Assembly (NCBI GenBank): GCA_003222935.1
Contig: QHXL01000023.1
Span: forward strand, 2,929 to 16,154
DNA: 13,226 nucleotides
Source: Acidobacteriota bacterium
GTDB taxonomy: Bacteria; Acidobacteriota; Blastocatellia; Pyrinomonadales; Pyrinomonadaceae
Direction: 5' to 3'
Shown: piece after piece, positions 6,969 through 13,226 of the stretch
How the letters are laid out: each line of letters opens with the position of its first letter
Position numbering within the stretch: position 1 is the first letter of the stretch
Translations under genes and position numbers: made by a program
Notes under the pieces: model-generated
The model's database searches: none
What the model saw: only the letters and a program-made list of their open reading frames with translations
What the model was told of the DNA's origin: nothing

Positions 6969-8282
6969 ATGAAATCATTGTTAACCTTTGTCTTGTGTTT
7001 GACCGCCGTCATCGGGGTCCAGGCCCAAACACAACTCAAGCCGCCCACCGAACCGGTTTTCGATCGCTTTCTTCGCTACGTGAAGATCGACACCCAGTCG
7101 GCCGAAGATCAAAATACTGTTCCCAGTACACGCAAACAGCTCAACCTCGCCAACCTGCTCGCGAAAGAGTTAACGACGCTCGGAGCTCAGGGAGTACGCG
7201 TAAGTGAGTTTGGCATTGTGTACGGTACGATTCCCGGCAATCTGGCAGACAATTCGAAAGTTCCAGTAGTTGGGTTGATTGCCCACATGGACACTTCGCC
7301 GGCCGTCTCTGGAGAAAACGTCAACGCCATCGTTCATAAAAACTACCAGGGTGGCGACATCGTGCTGCCAAAAGATCGCACTCAAGTAATCAGCGTCGAA
7401 AAGAACCCCATTTTGAAAGATATGGTCGGCGACGACATCATCACGGCCGACGGCACGACGCTCCTCGGCTCGGATGATAAATCGGGGATCGCTGAGATTC
7501 TGACGATGATCGACATACTTCGTCAGAATCCGCAGATAAAACACGGCACACTCGCCATAGCTTTTACGCCTGATGAAGAAGTCGGGGGTGGAATCGAGAA
7601 GTTTGATGTAAAGGCTTTTGGAGCTAAGGTGGCTTATACGGTTGACGGTGGTACGCTTGGTGAGATCAGCAATGAGACGTGGAGCGCCAAAACCGCAACC
7701 GTTACATTCCAGGGGAAAAGCACACATCCTGGAACCGCCAAGGGAATTATGGTCAACGCAATGTTTGCGATCGCCGACTACCTAGGTCGGGTTCCTCAAG
7801 ACATGCTCCCGGAGACAACTGAAGGTCGAGTGGGCTTTGTTCATCCGTACACCGGTGTACTGGACGTCGAAAAGTCTACTGTGAAGCTGCTGCTACGGGA
7901 CTTTGATCTAAGCGGCCTGAACGCAAAAGAGAAGCTACTTCGCGACCTGGTGGGACAAACTCAAGCAAAGTTTCCTGAGGTGAAGATTGCTATCGACGTG
8001 CAGGAAAACTATAAGAACATGAAGGAAGTGCTGAAAGACTTTCCTGAATTGACGGATAATGCGATTGAAGCTTCGAAGCGCGCCGGAATAAAGGCCTACA
8101 TGAAACCGATTCGGGGTGGCACCGATGGCGCCCGGCTTACCTTTGAAGGTCTGCCAACGCCAAACCTTTTTACCGGCGGCGAAAACTTTCACGGTAAGTT
8201 GGAATTCAATTCGCGGCGTGGACTTGAAAAGTCAACCGACATGCTGGTCCACCTGGTCCAGATTTTTGCAGAGAAGAAATAA
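6969..8282 (+). CDS. pepT: PepT-like M20 tripeptidase with N-terminal signal peptide
   Basis: A 437-residue zinc aminopeptidase of the peptidase T group (M20B), releasing the N-terminal residue from tripeptides. Metal and catalytic motifs match E. coli PepT as I remember it: AHMDTSP (H106, D108), LLGSDDKSGIAEI (D169/D170), FTPDEEVG (E203, E204), YTVDGG (D226) and FTGGENFHGK (H408). STHPGTAKGIMVNA (251-264), IRGGTDGA (381-388) and RFLRYVKIDTQS are also family-typical. The oddity is residues 1-20: Lys2, a hydrophobic run LLTFVLCLTAVIGV and then VQA before QT look like a Sec signal peptide cleaved near A19, while E. coli PepT is cytoplasmic. There is no lipobox. The next Met is residue 107, so the leader is not an artefact of choosing an early ATG. 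AAGG motifs precede the ATG. It lies between two inverted repeats. Confidence 0.92.
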   Translation: MKSLLTFVLCLTAVIGVQAQTQLKPPTEPVFDRFLRYVKIDTQSAEDQNTVPSTRKQLNLANLLAKELTTLGAQGVRVSEFGIVYGTIPGNLADNSKVPVVGLIAHMDTSPAVSGENVNAIVHKNYQGGDIVLPKDRTQVISVEKNPILKDMVGDDIITADGTTLLGSDDKSGIAEILTMIDILRQNPQIKHGTLAIAFTPDEEVGGGIEKFDVKAFGAKVAYTVDGGTLGEISNETWSAKTATVTFQGKSTHPGTAKGIMVNAMFAIADYLGRVPQDMLPETTEGRVGFVHPYTGVLDVEKSTVKLLLRDFDLSGLNAKEKLLRDLVGQTQAKFPEVKIAIDVQENYKNMKEVLKDFPELTDNAIEASKRAGIKAYMKPIRGGTDGARLTFEGLPTPNLFTGGENFHGKLEFNSRRGLEKSTDMLVHLVQIFAEKK

Positions 8283-8285
8283 CGG

Positions 8286-8386
8286 AATGTCCGAGCCCTA
8301 TGTCCGACGAACTTTAGTTTGTCGATCATTCGCTAAACCAGGTCTACGACAAACTAAAGTTCGTCGGACATCAGGGCTCGGACATT
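8286..8386. repeat. Inverted repeat, REPIN-like element B (fills the pepT-era spacer)
   Basis: The 39-nt left arm (8286-8324) and 40-nt right arm (8347-8386) are perfect reverse complements except for one inserted G, with a 22-nt spacer. Each arm begins at its outer end with AATGTCCGAGCCCT and carries an inner palindrome, CGACGAACT-TT-AGTTTGTCG (8305-8324; mirrored at 8347-8366). The element occupies nearly the whole spacer between the pepT stop (8282) and the era start (8398). Near-identity of the arms suggests recent formation or strong constraint. Confidence 0.85.
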
Positions 8387-8397
8387 GAAAGATTACT

Positions 8398-9291
8398 TTG
8401 TCACAATCATTCCATAGCGGTCTTGTCGCACTTGTCGGTCGTCCTAACGCCGGCAAGTCGACCTTGCTGAATCGACTTGTCGGACAGAAAATTGCCGCCG
8501 TTTCCGACAAACCTCAAACGACCCGATTCAAAATCCAGGGCGTAATCACTAAACCCGAAGGACAGATTGTTTTAGTAGACACTCCCGGCGTGCATCAACC
8601 CGGCTATGCACTTAATCGACGCATGATAGCCTCGGTTCAGGATGCGCTTCTGGGCGTGGATCTGGTTTGCCTGATTCGCGACGCTGCCTCCTCGACGGGT
8701 AAGGGCGATCGATTTGTGCTCGACCTCATCAAACGTGCCGAGAAACCGTCACTGCTTCTTCTCAACAAGATCGATATGCTCGAAGACAAATCGGCACTGC
8801 TTCCACTTATCGAGTGGTATCGAGATGAATACGAGTGGAAAGAGATCGTTCCAATCTCCGCTCTTAAGAACGAGATGACCGATGTTCTGCTCGAAAGTTG
8901 TTTGCGACATCTCCCGGAAGCGGAAGCGATTTTTTCGGAAGACGAATTGACCGATCAGTCGTTGCGCGTTCTTTGTTCTGAGATTGTGCGTGAAAAACTG
9001 CTCCAGGCTACTGGCGACGAGATACCGTACGTTACGGCCGTCGCCACGGAACGTTTTGAAGAAGTTCGCGACGACTTCACTCGTATCAATTGCGTTATTG
9101 TCGTCGAACGCGCATCGCAAAAGAAGATCGTTATCGGAAAAGGCGCCAGTCTTTTGAAAGAGATTGGCAGTCTCGCTCGCCATGACATCGAAAACTTGTT
9201 GGGCCATAAAGTCTATCTGGAGTTGTTCGTCAAAGTAGAAGCAGACTGGCGAAACAAAGAGTCACTACTTGACGATATGGGCTTGTCGTAG
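8398..9291 (+). CDS. era: GTPase Era
   Basis: Essential-type GTPase that binds the 3' end of 16S rRNA and assists 30S subunit maturation at the cytoplasmic membrane. It is 297 residues, the usual Era length. G1 GRPNAGKST (14-22), switch I SDKPQTTR (36-43), G3 DTPG (61-64), G4 NKID (123-126) and G5 SAL (154-156) are all present. The C-terminal KH domain spans about 190-285 with the GXXG-like IGKGAS (246-251) and ends in FVKVEADWRNKE. An in-frame TGA at 8386-8388 leaves only TTG 8398 (or ATT 8392) as a start, and TTG gives the expected MSQSFHSGLVALVGRPN beginning. The upstream Shine-Dalgarno is weak (GAAAGA), and repeat element B ends only 11 nt before the start. prmA follows after 67 nt. Confidence 0.96.
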   Translation: MSQSFHSGLVALVGRPNAGKSTLLNRLVGQKIAAVSDKPQTTRFKIQGVITKPEGQIVLVDTPGVHQPGYALNRRMIASVQDALLGVDLVCLIRDAASSTGKGDRFVLDLIKRAEKPSLLLLNKIDMLEDKSALLPLIEWYRDEYEWKEIVPISALKNEMTDVLLESCLRHLPEAEAIFSEDELTDQSLRVLCSEIVREKLLQATGDEIPYVTAVATERFEEVRDDFTRINCVIVVERASQKKIVIGKGASLLKEIGSLARHDIENLLGHKVYLELFVKVEADWRNKESLLDDMGLS

Positions 9292-9358
9292 TTGAATCCA
9301 CACTCCCGCCCCGAGAAGTTTCAGCCCTAATGAAAACTTATCCGTCTGAAGCAATAGC

Positions 9359-10222
9359 GTGAAGACTGCTGCAAAAGAAATCCGCTGGCACGCATTGAAT
9401 GTTGATCTCGAGCCTTCAGCTCGCGAGGCGGTTGAGTATGCGTTGATGGAAGCCGGCGCGATGGGCACCGTGACGGATGACCCGCGCGACGGGATAGTTC
9501 GTATCGTAGGCTATTTCGAAACAGTTCCAGACCGAGAGTTGATACGAGCTGAGTTGCTGGAAGCGTTGCGCATCTATGAACTACCGTCCTCGTCCGTCCG
9601 AGAAATAAACGCCGAAGAGGTTCCACAGCGAGATTGGCTCGAAGAGTGGAAAAGAAATTGGCAGCCAGTGGTAGTCGGACGTTTTGTCGTTGCGCCTCCG
9701 TGGAGCGAATTGAACGATGTTCCCGATCAGATAGTAATTCGTATCGAGCCGGGAATGGCTTTCGGCACAGGCACGCACGAAACCACGCGTCTCTGTTTGG
9801 AGGCAATCGAGAAACACTTTCGCGGTGGTAGTTTTTTGGATGTCGGAACGGGGACTGGAATACTGGCAATCGCAGCCGCCAAACTTCACCCGGAGTCGCA
9901 CCTGCAGGCTTGTGACATAGATCAGGAAGCTGTCTCGATTGCGCAAGAGAATGCGACCGCCAACGGCGTTCGCGATCGAATTGAATTTAGCGTCGGCACA
10001 GTTGACGATTCAACCCCATCTGCCGATCTGGTCTGCGCGAACCTCACAGCGGATGTAATCGTACCGCTGATGGAAACGTTACTAAACTTAACTTGCGGCA
10101 AGTTGATACTTTCAGGAATCCTCGAAACACAACTCGAGTCAGTTACTCATACGCTTCAACAACATGGCGTCAGCGACTTTGAAGTAATGCAAGACGGTGA
10201 GTGGGTCTGCTGCGTGGTGTGA
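9359..10222 (+). CDS. prmA: Ribosomal protein L11 methyltransferase PrmA
   Basis: SAM-dependent methyltransferase that trimethylates ribosomal protein L11. It is 287 residues. The N-terminal substrate-binding domain (about 1-95) leads to DWLEEWKRNWQPVVVG (92-107). PGMAFGTGTHETT (131-143), SAM motif I DVGTGTGILAIAAAK (161-175), the acidic residue in ACDID (D187) and the ANLTADVI segment (227-234) follow in family order. The start is GTG 9359, because the frame is closed by TGA at 9347-9349 and GTG gives the normal N-terminus (KEIRWHALNVDL). A weak GAAG lies 9 nt upstream. A 10-codon ATG frame (9330-9362) ends across this start codon. rsmE begins 5 nt after the stop, so the two are almost certainly co-transcribed, together with era upstream. 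Confidence 0.94.
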   Translation: MKTAAKEIRWHALNVDLEPSAREAVEYALMEAGAMGTVTDDPRDGIVRIVGYFETVPDRELIRAELLEALRIYELPSSSVREINAEEVPQRDWLEEWKRNWQPVVVGRFVVAPPWSELNDVPDQIVIRIEPGMAFGTGTHETTRLCLEAIEKHFRGGSFLDVGTGTGILAIAAAKLHPESHLQACDIDQEAVSIAQENATANGVRDRIEFSVGTVDDSTPSADLVCANLTADVIVPLMETLLNLTCGKLILSGILETQLESVTHTLQQHGVSDFEVMQDGEWVCCVV

Positions 10223-10227
10223 TTCTC

Positions 10228-10959
10228 ATGTCGCGACGAAGGTTCTTTGCGCCACCTGGCGCGTTCAATTCAGACAACGCAATCCTTCAGGGTGATGAGG
10301 CTCGTCATCTGCGCGAAGTACTGCGACTGAAGGCAGGAGACACGGTCAACGTTTTCGACGGAACCGGTAAGGAATTTCGATGTACCGTTGGCGGCATGAG
10401 ACGCGACGAAGTGTCGCTCGAGAATTGTGTCGAAGTAGAAGCTTTTAAGCCTGAATCACAGCTGGCTTTGACCCTTGGGGTCGCGCTGCTGAAAGGTGAG
10501 AAGTTTGACCTCGTGGTCCAAAAGGCAACCGAACTCGGGGCGACTGCGATTACTCCGGTGACGACGCGTCATGCTGATATTCATCTACGCGACGCTTCGG
10601 ACGCAGTGAAGCGGGTTACTCGTTGGCGCCGGATCGCGCTGGAAGCTGCGAAACAGTCTGGTCGAGCTGTCGTACCTGAGATCGAGATGCCCGTGACGTT
10701 CGATTCGTTTATCCAATCCGGCCCAGGCCTGCGTCTCATGTTTTCGGAACGTGAAGGTACCGAGCTGGGGACAAATGTGGGCGCCACTGCCGTCCGTGTA
10801 CTGGTCGGGTCGGAAGGTGGATGGTCAGACCAGGAAATCACATCAGCACGCGAGGCAGGCTGGAAGATCGTCACCTTAGGCGGTCGTATTATGCGTGCTG
10901 AAACAGCAGCCATAGCCGTTTGTGTGCTCCTGCAAAATGCGCTTGGCGATCTGAGATGA
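10228..10959 (+). CDS. rsmE: 16S rRNA (uracil-1498-N3) methyltransferase RsmE
   Basis: SPOUT-class methyltransferase that modifies U1498 in the 16S rRNA decoding region. It is 243 residues from ATG 10228, and MSRRRFFAPPGAF is the usual RsmE opening. The PUA-like N-terminal domain includes ARHLREVLRLKAGD (25-38). The knotted C-terminal domain shows KGEKFDLVVQKATELG (89-104), EAAKQSGRAVVPEI (139-152), LVGSEGGWSDQE (192-203) and the knot motif LGGRIMRAETAAIA (217-230). A GTG at 10201 would add 9 residues inside prmA and is not needed. The 5-nt gap to prmA and the weak Shine-Dalgarno suggest translational coupling. prmA-rsmE adjacency is common in bacteria and fits a shared ribosome-modification role. 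Confidence 0.95.
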   Translation: MSRRRFFAPPGAFNSDNAILQGDEARHLREVLRLKAGDTVNVFDGTGKEFRCTVGGMRRDEVSLENCVEVEAFKPESQLALTLGVALLKGEKFDLVVQKATELGATAITPVTTRHADIHLRDASDAVKRVTRWRRIALEAAKQSGRAVVPEIEMPVTFDSFIQSGPGLRLMFSEREGTELGTNVGATAVRVLVGSEGGWSDQEITSAREAGWKIVTLGGRIMRAETAAIAVCVLLQNALGDLR

Positions 10960-10981
10960 TCGCACGAAGAGGGATTTCAGA

Positions 10982-11107
10982 GTGGGAATACTTAAGCGTT
11001 TTCGTAGAAAGGATCTGAGGTATCCACCTGCTGCCCTCGGGTGTTATTTTCGGCTCTTTATGCGCAGCCTTAGCTCAAGGTCGTTTGCTACCACTGGGAT
11101 CTGTTGA
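10982..11107 (+). CDS. Possible small ORF, 41 codons, unrecognised
   Basis: A GTG at 10982 with AGAGGG upstream opens a 41-codon frame starting VGILKRFRRKDLRYPP and ending at TGA 11105-11107. The beginning is very basic and looks like many small-protein N-termini. There is no recognised domain, and the composition is not clearly coding. It sits just after rsmE in a spacer otherwise without genes. It may equally be the remnant of a longer gene or chance. Confidence 0.15.
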   Translation: MGILKRFRRKDLRYPPAALGCYFRLFMRSLSSRSFATTGIC

Positions 11108-11132
11108 CCCACACATAATTGAAGCTCAAAAT
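11104..11132 (+). promoter_or_regulatory. Candidate sigma70-type promoter upstream of the 71-residue protein gene
   Basis: TTGACC (11104-11109) and CAAAAT (11127-11132) are separated by exactly 17 bp, five of six and four of six matches to the -35 and -10 consensus. Transcription would begin near 11139, about 76 nt before the chosen start of the small protein gene at 11215 or 16 nt before the alternative ATG at 11155. It marks a break from the era-prmA-rsmE unit. Confidence 0.4.
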
Positions 11133-11214
11133 AGGCATCTAACTAACCGGAACAATGAACCGGGGCGAGTCGTTTGACACAATAGAATTCAGCAAAGGAA
11201 CCTATCAGTCTCTA

Positions 11215-11430
11215 ATGACAAAAGAAGAAGCGACGGCTAAAGCCAAAAAGGATCTGGCAAGTCGGCTCGGTCTGGACGACAGCCAGATCGCCGACTCCGT
11301 TTCTGATACCGACTTTCCGGATATGGCGCTCGGTGCGGCCGCAGCCGGCGAGATGAAGAGTTACGAATATCGCGCCGACAAAAACCAATTGAGGCTCTTC
11401 AAGTTCAAGGGAAAGAATTTCAAAATTTGA
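11215..11430 (+). CDS. Small uncharacterised protein, 71 residues
   Basis: No function can be assigned. From ATG 11215 the protein starts MTKEEATAKAKKDLASRLGL, an amphipathic lysine-rich helix, followed by DDSQIADSVSDTDFPDMALG, a small Ala-rich turn, and a C-terminal KSYEYRADKNQLRLFKF strand-like part. There is no signal peptide or TM segment, so it is probably cytoplasmic. The FPDMALG and YEYRADKNQ pieces recall small proteins with a WPDxSLG motif, with what seems a shortened middle section; this is from memory and weak. An upstream ATG at 11155 would give 91 residues. Neither start has a well-spaced Shine-Dalgarno (AAAGGA lies about 15 nt before 11215). It is followed by a TTTGTGC-type inverted repeat and then the S8 protease. 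Confidence 0.6.
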   Translation: MTKEEATAKAKKDLASRLGLDDSQIADSVSDTDFPDMALGAAAAGEMKSYEYRADKNQLRLFKFKGKNFKI

Positions 11431-11516
11431 GCGTCGCACTTTGTGCTTGGTGCTTGGTTAAAGAGCACTCAGTCGTGGACAAAGAGACAAAGCTCAAAGT
11501 ACAAAGCACCCGACGC
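11431..11516. repeat. Imperfect inverted repeat of TTTGTGCTT-like words
   Basis: GCGTCG (11431-11436) pairs perfectly with CGACGC (11511-11516). CACTTTGTGCTT (11437-11448) then pairs with AAGTACAAAGCA (11497-11508) with mismatches and a short bulge. Between them are further related words on both strands (GTGCTTGGTGCTTGGTT, GACAAAGAGACAAAGCTC). The element starts directly after the stop of the 71-residue gene and ends 34 nt before the protease start. It may be a degenerate mobile repeat or a transcript hairpin. Confidence 0.5.
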
Positions 11517-11550
11517 ATTTGAGGTTGTTGCCCTACAAGAGGTAAGTTTT

Positions 11551-12963
11551 ATGAACCGCAATAACTTTCTTCCGCACATTGCTCTCGCACTCGTAATCGT
11601 TCTCGTCGCCGCCTTTGCCGGTCAGCTTCGCAATTGGCAAAAGCAATGGAAGATGCGTGCGCGGATCATCCAATCGGAAAAACGACACGAAGCGATCAAC
11701 AGTATCGAAGCGGCCCCCTACGAGACACGCGACTTCAGCCCACCCGAGATACTCGTGAAGTTCAAAACCGGTGTGAGCGAAGAGCGGATTAAAGACATAG
11801 CGATCGGATTGCATGATCGCGTTGAAGACGAAATCGAGGCCGTGCCGGGTCTGGACGCTATTGATGATCTCGACGATCAAAGTGCGGAAACAGTCGCAGC
11901 TCAATATCGTGGTCTACCTGAAGTCGAATATGCGGAAGCAGTCTTCGACATCGGTTTGGACGACTACGCTGCCGGCGCAGCGGGCACACCAATCCTGCCG
12001 AGCGATCCTCGCTTCACCGAACAATGGGCACTTGCCAATGATGGAAGCCGTGGCGGCACAAAAGGCGCAGACATCAGCGCAACTCTGGCGTGGGCCGTTA
12101 CAACTGGCAGCGAAAACGTTGTGGTCGCCGTTTTGGATAGTGGCGTCGATTACACACATAGCGACCTCGCCGGAAACATTTGGGTTAGACCAGCCAGTGT
12201 GAGGCCGTATCAGGATCGTGACCTGGGAACAATACAAGACGAGCACGGATATAACGCACTCGAGAACGCCGCCGATCCGATGGACGACAACGGACATGGC
12301 ACCCATTGCGCAGGAATCATCGGGGCGGAAGGCGGAAACGATATTGGCATCACAGGTGTGAACTGGAAAGTTCGGCTGATGCCACTCAAGTTCATGAATG
12401 CCGGCGGTTACGGAACGACCAAGGATGCGATAGAGGCAATTAACTATGTAATCGATCGCAAGAAGGCCGGCGTGAACGTGAGGGTGATTAGCGCGAGCTG
12501 GGGTTCAACTCAAAAATCGCGAGCACTCGAAGACGTGATCCGCAAAGCGTACGAAGCAGACATCCTCTTCGTGGCGGCGAGCGGTAATGCAACAACGAAC
12601 AACGATCGCACGCCACATTATCCGTCGAGTTACAACGTGCCGAATGTGATCAGCGTCGCGGCCCTCGATCGAAATGACAGCCTTGCATCATTCTCGAATT
12701 ATGGAGTTAAGAGTGTAGCGATTGCCGCGCCGGGAGTAGACATTCTGAGTACCTGGCTCGGTGATGAATACGAAGAGAAATCGGGAACGTCGATGGCAAC
12801 TCCCGTGGTTGCAGGCGTGGCAGCGTTGATAGCCGCAAACAATCCCAAGATTACAGTCGACGACCTAAAAAAACGAGTACTGGCTTCAGTCGATCCGCTG
12901 GATTCACTTAAAGGAAAGACTACTACAGGCGGTCGAATTAACGCTGCAAAAGCTCTGAAGTAA
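11551..12963 (+). CDS. Exported S8 (subtilisin/thermitase/fervidolysin-like) serine protease
   Basis: A 470-residue serine endopeptidase expected to act outside the cytoplasm. Residues 8-23 (HIALALVIVLVAAFAG) form a signal peptide or anchor, with a possible AFA cleavage site. Residues about 65-133, PPEILVKFKTGVSEERI to EVEYAEAV, look like a fervidolysin-type inhibitory prodomain. The catalytic domain (about 150-470) carries the full triad: D196 in VLDSGVD, H249 in NGHGTHCAG and S414 in SGTSMATP, with oxyanion N346 in AASGN. ATG 11551 is chosen because AGAGG lies about 9 nt upstream and the signal peptide begins there; the frame is open 36 codons further upstream through the repeat but lacks coding character. 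A short charged stretch (27-62) links the leader to the prodomain. There is no extra C-terminal sorting or binding domain. Confidence 0.93.
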   Translation: MNRNNFLPHIALALVIVLVAAFAGQLRNWQKQWKMRARIIQSEKRHEAINSIEAAPYETRDFSPPEILVKFKTGVSEERIKDIAIGLHDRVEDEIEAVPGLDAIDDLDDQSAETVAAQYRGLPEVEYAEAVFDIGLDDYAAGAAGTPILPSDPRFTEQWALANDGSRGGTKGADISATLAWAVTTGSENVVVAVLDSGVDYTHSDLAGNIWVRPASVRPYQDRDLGTIQDEHGYNALENAADPMDDNGHGTHCAGIIGAEGGNDIGITGVNWKVRLMPLKFMNAGGYGTTKDAIEAINYVIDRKKAGVNVRVISASWGSTQKSRALEDVIRKAYEADILFVAASGNATTNNDRTPHYPSSYNVPNVISVAALDRNDSLASFSNYGVKSVAIAAPGVDILSTWLGDEYEEKSGTSMATPVVAGVAALIAANNPKITVDDLKKRVLASVDPLDSLKGKTTTGGRINAAKALK

Positions 12964-12968
12964 ACTTC

Positions 12969-13083
12969 AATAGTACAAGTTAGGAAGGGCGGTTTACCCC
13001 CGCTGGCCTTGGCTAAAAGGACTCTGATGTAGCTCTTAGTCAGAGGCCAGCGGGGGTAAACCGCCCTCCTAACTTGTACTATT
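12969..13083. repeat. Inverted repeat, REPIN-like element C between convergent genes
   Basis: The 41-nt left arm (12969-13009) and 40-nt right arm (13044-13083) are exact reverse complements apart from one extra A, around a 34-nt spacer. The outer ends read AATAGTACAAGTTAGGA and the core is GGGCGGTTTACCCCCGCTGG, with a short GCGG/CCGC hairpin inside each arm. It begins 6 nt after the protease stop and ends 13 nt before the stop of the convergent gene. A long RNA hairpin would form in either direction and could end or stabilise both transcripts, though no strong T-run follows. Confidence 0.85.
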
Positions 13084-13096
13084 TTGCGAGAGCCTC

Positions 13097-13226
13097 TTAA
13101 GGTTGCGTCAGGCGGCGCTTCCCTTCCAACGCTTGTTGATATGCTCCGCCTGGTACCTCTCCAATCTTGATCGCAGCTTCGAAGGCTTTCAGCGCTTCAT
13201 CCTTGTTGTCCATAAAAGCATTAATG
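13097..13226 (-). CDS. C-terminal end of a TPR-like protein (partial)
   Basis: Reading leftward from the window edge, 42 codons end at TAA 13099-13097. The visible tail includes NKDEALKAFEAAIKIGEVPG and ends in LEGKRRLTQP. The EALKAFEAAIKI pattern matches the second helix of a tetratricopeptide repeat, a protein-interaction fold. The rest lies beyond the window, so function and length are unknown. It converges on the S8 protease, with repeat element C between them. Confidence 0.55.
   Translation of the reverse strand, partial: INAFMDNKDEALKAFEAAIKIGEVPGGAYQQALEGKRRLTQP

Noticed and set aside
7170..7727. Long 185-codon antisense frame inside pepT
   Set aside because: It is a shadow of the pepT codon pattern with no recognisable motif or start context.
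8116..8510. Open frames of 70-90 codons across the pepT end, repeat B and era start on both strands
   Set aside because: They arise because the inverted repeat is open in several frames; they overlap well-supported pepT and era genes and resemble no protein.
11443..11550. Upstream extension of the S8 protease to 11443
   Set aside because: The 36 extra codons run through the TTTGTGC-type repeat and would bury the signal peptide; ATG 11551 has a good Shine-Dalgarno.
1..13226. tRNA, rRNA, riboswitch or transposase gene
   Set aside because: No cloverleaf, rRNA motif, known aptamer core or transposase domain was recognised on either strand.

Overview
The window is about 13.2 kb of ordinary, densely coding chromosome from a diderm (outer-membrane) bacterium. 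Gene content and protein style (LolCD-type lipoprotein export, an LpxL-like and a DUF374 acyltransferase in tandem, an RsbW-like ATPase fused to a receiver, era-prmA-rsmE) suggest an Acidobacteriota-like organism, perhaps Blastocatellia. That placement is inference from memory of similar gene products, not a database result. I saw no rRNA, tRNA, CRISPR array, prophage or transposase gene.

Left part (1-4861, minus strand). A four-gene cluster reads leftward: a receiver plus HATPase regulator, a multi-spanning GT-C-like glycosyltransferase, a LolC/E-type permease and its LolD-type ATPase, with overlaps or an 11-nt gap between genes. About 160 nt further on is the 5' end of a clpC-like gene, cut by the window edge, with a perfect TATAAT box and a GC-rich 9-bp leader hairpin in front of it.

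Middle part (5061-10959, plus strand). Diverging from the regulator are two lysophospholipid-acyltransferase-superfamily genes (LpxL-like, then DUF374), presumably for envelope lipid acylation. A PepT-type tripeptidase with an unexpected signal peptide follows. A translation and ribosome-maintenance group comes next: era (GTPase), prmA (L11 methyltransferase) and rsmE (16S rRNA m3U methyltransferase).

Right part (10960-13226). A roughly 255-nt spacer with a candidate promoter leads to a small 71-residue protein of unknown role. After it come an exported subtilisin-family protease with prodomain and complete catalytic triad, and, convergent on the minus strand, the C-terminal end of a TPR-like protein.

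The signal that gene calling does not explain is in the spacers. Three intergenic regions (6799-6881, 8286-8386, 12969-13083) each hold an inverted repeat of 83-115 bp made of two head-to-head copies of a 26-41 nt unit around a 22-34 nt spacer. The units themselves contain short palindromes and are unrelated in sequence between the three sites. This is the architecture of REPIN/BIME-type non-autonomous repeats, and three apparently different families sit within about 6.3 kb. A fourth, looser repeat (11431-11516) is built from TTTGTGCTT-like words. I found no convincing novel multi-gene system. The repeat families, the exported PepT, the atypical receiver and the clpC leader hairpin are the points worth checking.
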